Origin: Desulfovibrio porci
GTDB lineage: Bacteria; Desulfobacterota; Desulfovibrionia; Desulfovibrionales; Desulfovibrionaceae
DNA length: 64,000 nt
Direction: 5' to 3'
Assembly (NCBI RefSeq): GCF_009696265.1
Contig: NZ_VUMH01000006.1
Coordinates: 1-64,000 of the forward strand
Part shown: positions 63,398-64,000 of the stretch, piece by piece
Layout of the letters: each line of letters opens with the position of its first letter
Position numbering within the stretch: the stretch's first letter is position 1
Translations under genes and position numbers: made by a program
The notes under the pieces: model-generated
Databases searched by the model: none
Seen by the model: only the letters and a program-made list of their open reading frames with translations
Told to the model about the DNA's origin: nothing

Positions 63398-64000
63398 CTA
63401 TATCTCGTGTTCGTGCGGCTCGTTGCCCAGAGGATGGGCGTGCATGTGGGCGTGGGCGAAGGACGGGGCGCAAGAGGTGAGGCGGCCGTCCAGAATGGTC
63501 AGATATTCCGTGGAGGTTTGGGCCAGAAAGTCCCAGTCGTGGGAAATGGTGATCCGGGCTGTGGAAAGGCCGCGCAGGATATCAATGATCCGTTGGCGCG
63601 CGTCGTTGTCCAGACCGTTGGTGGGTTCGTCCAGCAGCAGGGCTTCGGGCCGCATGGCCAGCACGGTGGCCAGGGAGATCAGTTTTTTTTCGCCGCCGGA
63701 CAGGCGGTGGGTGAGGCGTTGTTCAAAACCCGCAAGCCCGAGATCCTCCAAGGTTTCCAGAGCGCGTTGACGGGCTTTGCCGGGCGTGAGCCCCAGATTG
63801 AGCGGGCCGAAGGCCACATCTTCCAGCACGGTGGGGAAAAAAAGCTGGTCCTCGGCGTGCTGGAGCACGAATCCCACCTTGCAGCGCAGTTCGCGGAAAT
63901 CTTTTTCACGGCTGAGGATCTGCCCGTGAAAGCGGACCATACCCCGCTGTGGCCGGGCCAGCCCTGTGATACAGCGGAAAAATGTGGTTTTGCCGCTGCC
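63398..64000 (-). CDS. CbiO-type cobalt/nickel ECF transporter ATPase, partial
   Basis: The C-terminal 200 residues are present; the start lies beyond 64000. Walker A is partly seen as GSGKTTFFRCITGL at the edge. VGFVLQHAEDQLFFPTVLED (Q-loop), LSGGEKKLISLATVLA (signature) and LLLDEPTNGLDN (Walker B) follow. The tail is His-rich (AHAHMHAHPLGNEPHEHEI), suggesting metal handling. Likely role: energising cobalt or nickel uptake with CbiM/CbiQ-type partners beyond the window. Confidence 0.85.
   Translation of the reverse strand, partial: GSGKTTFFRCITGLARPQRGMVRFHGQILSREKDFRELRCKVGFVLQHAEDQLFFPTVLEDVAFGPLNLGLTPGKARQRALETLEDLGLAGFEQRLTHRLSGGEKKLISLATVLAMRPEALLLDEPTNGLDNDARQRIIDILRGLSTARITISHDWDFLAQTSTEYLTILDGRLTSCAPSFAHAHMHAHPLGNEPHEHEI

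Overview
This window looks like the chromosome of a GC-rich deltaproteobacterial sulfate reducer of the Desulfovibrio group. I infer this from protein family content: a Desulfovibrio-type outer-membrane porin, two giant LapA/DvhA-like RTX adhesins, a C_GCAxxG_C_C redox protein, and several conserved proteins typical of that group. No rRNA, tRNA or CRISPR array was found, and taxonomy was not tested by any search.

Layout. 1-1.8 kb: a broken IS5-family insertion sequence between two copies of a degenerate direct repeat. 1.8-3.1 kb: a secreted pentapeptide-repeat-like protein. 3.1-7.8 kb: a polyphosphate operon (ppk, an HD protein, ppx) behind a strong match to a Pho box. 8.1-24.9 kb: a TPR protein with two degenerate GGDEF-like regions, then two paralogous type I-secreted adhesins of 1104 and 3285 residues. 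The adhesins share their N- and C-terminal modules and carry tandem LapG-type di-alanine sites. 25.1-26.2 kb: a flavoprotein divergent from an HxlR regulator. 26.3-32.7 kb: a SWIM/SNF2 helicase, an orphan peptide-binding protein and an lrgA/lrgB pair. 32.7-35.6 kb: a small frameshifted gene and a bifunctional (p)ppGpp enzyme (rsh). 35.6-42.6 kb: an accessory-looking patch (AraC regulator, SDR, frameshifted acetyltransferase, Tat redox protein, MFS transporter) ending with the porin. 42.8-49.7 kb: a Cys-rich-tail protein, a DMT exporter and a yhaO/yhaN pair. 49.9-53.4 kb: a TPR protein, two glycosyltransferases and a flavin-binding PNPOx-like protein. 53.5-58.5 kb: a complete branched-chain amino-acid ABC operon (livJHMGF). 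58.8-64 kb: der, an RluD-like pseudouridine synthase, a PAS-GGDEF diguanylate cyclase with an I-site, and a partial CbiO-type ATPase cut by the window edge.

Themes. Phosphate and stress physiology appear in ppk/ppx and rsh. Surface attachment appears in the adhesins, which in known systems are controlled by c-di-GMP through LapD/LapG; no lapD, lapG or type I exporter lies in this window. Four genes are broken or probably broken: the transposase by a nonsense codon, two genes by frameshifts, and one by apparent truncation. Three spacers hold related short interspersed elements.
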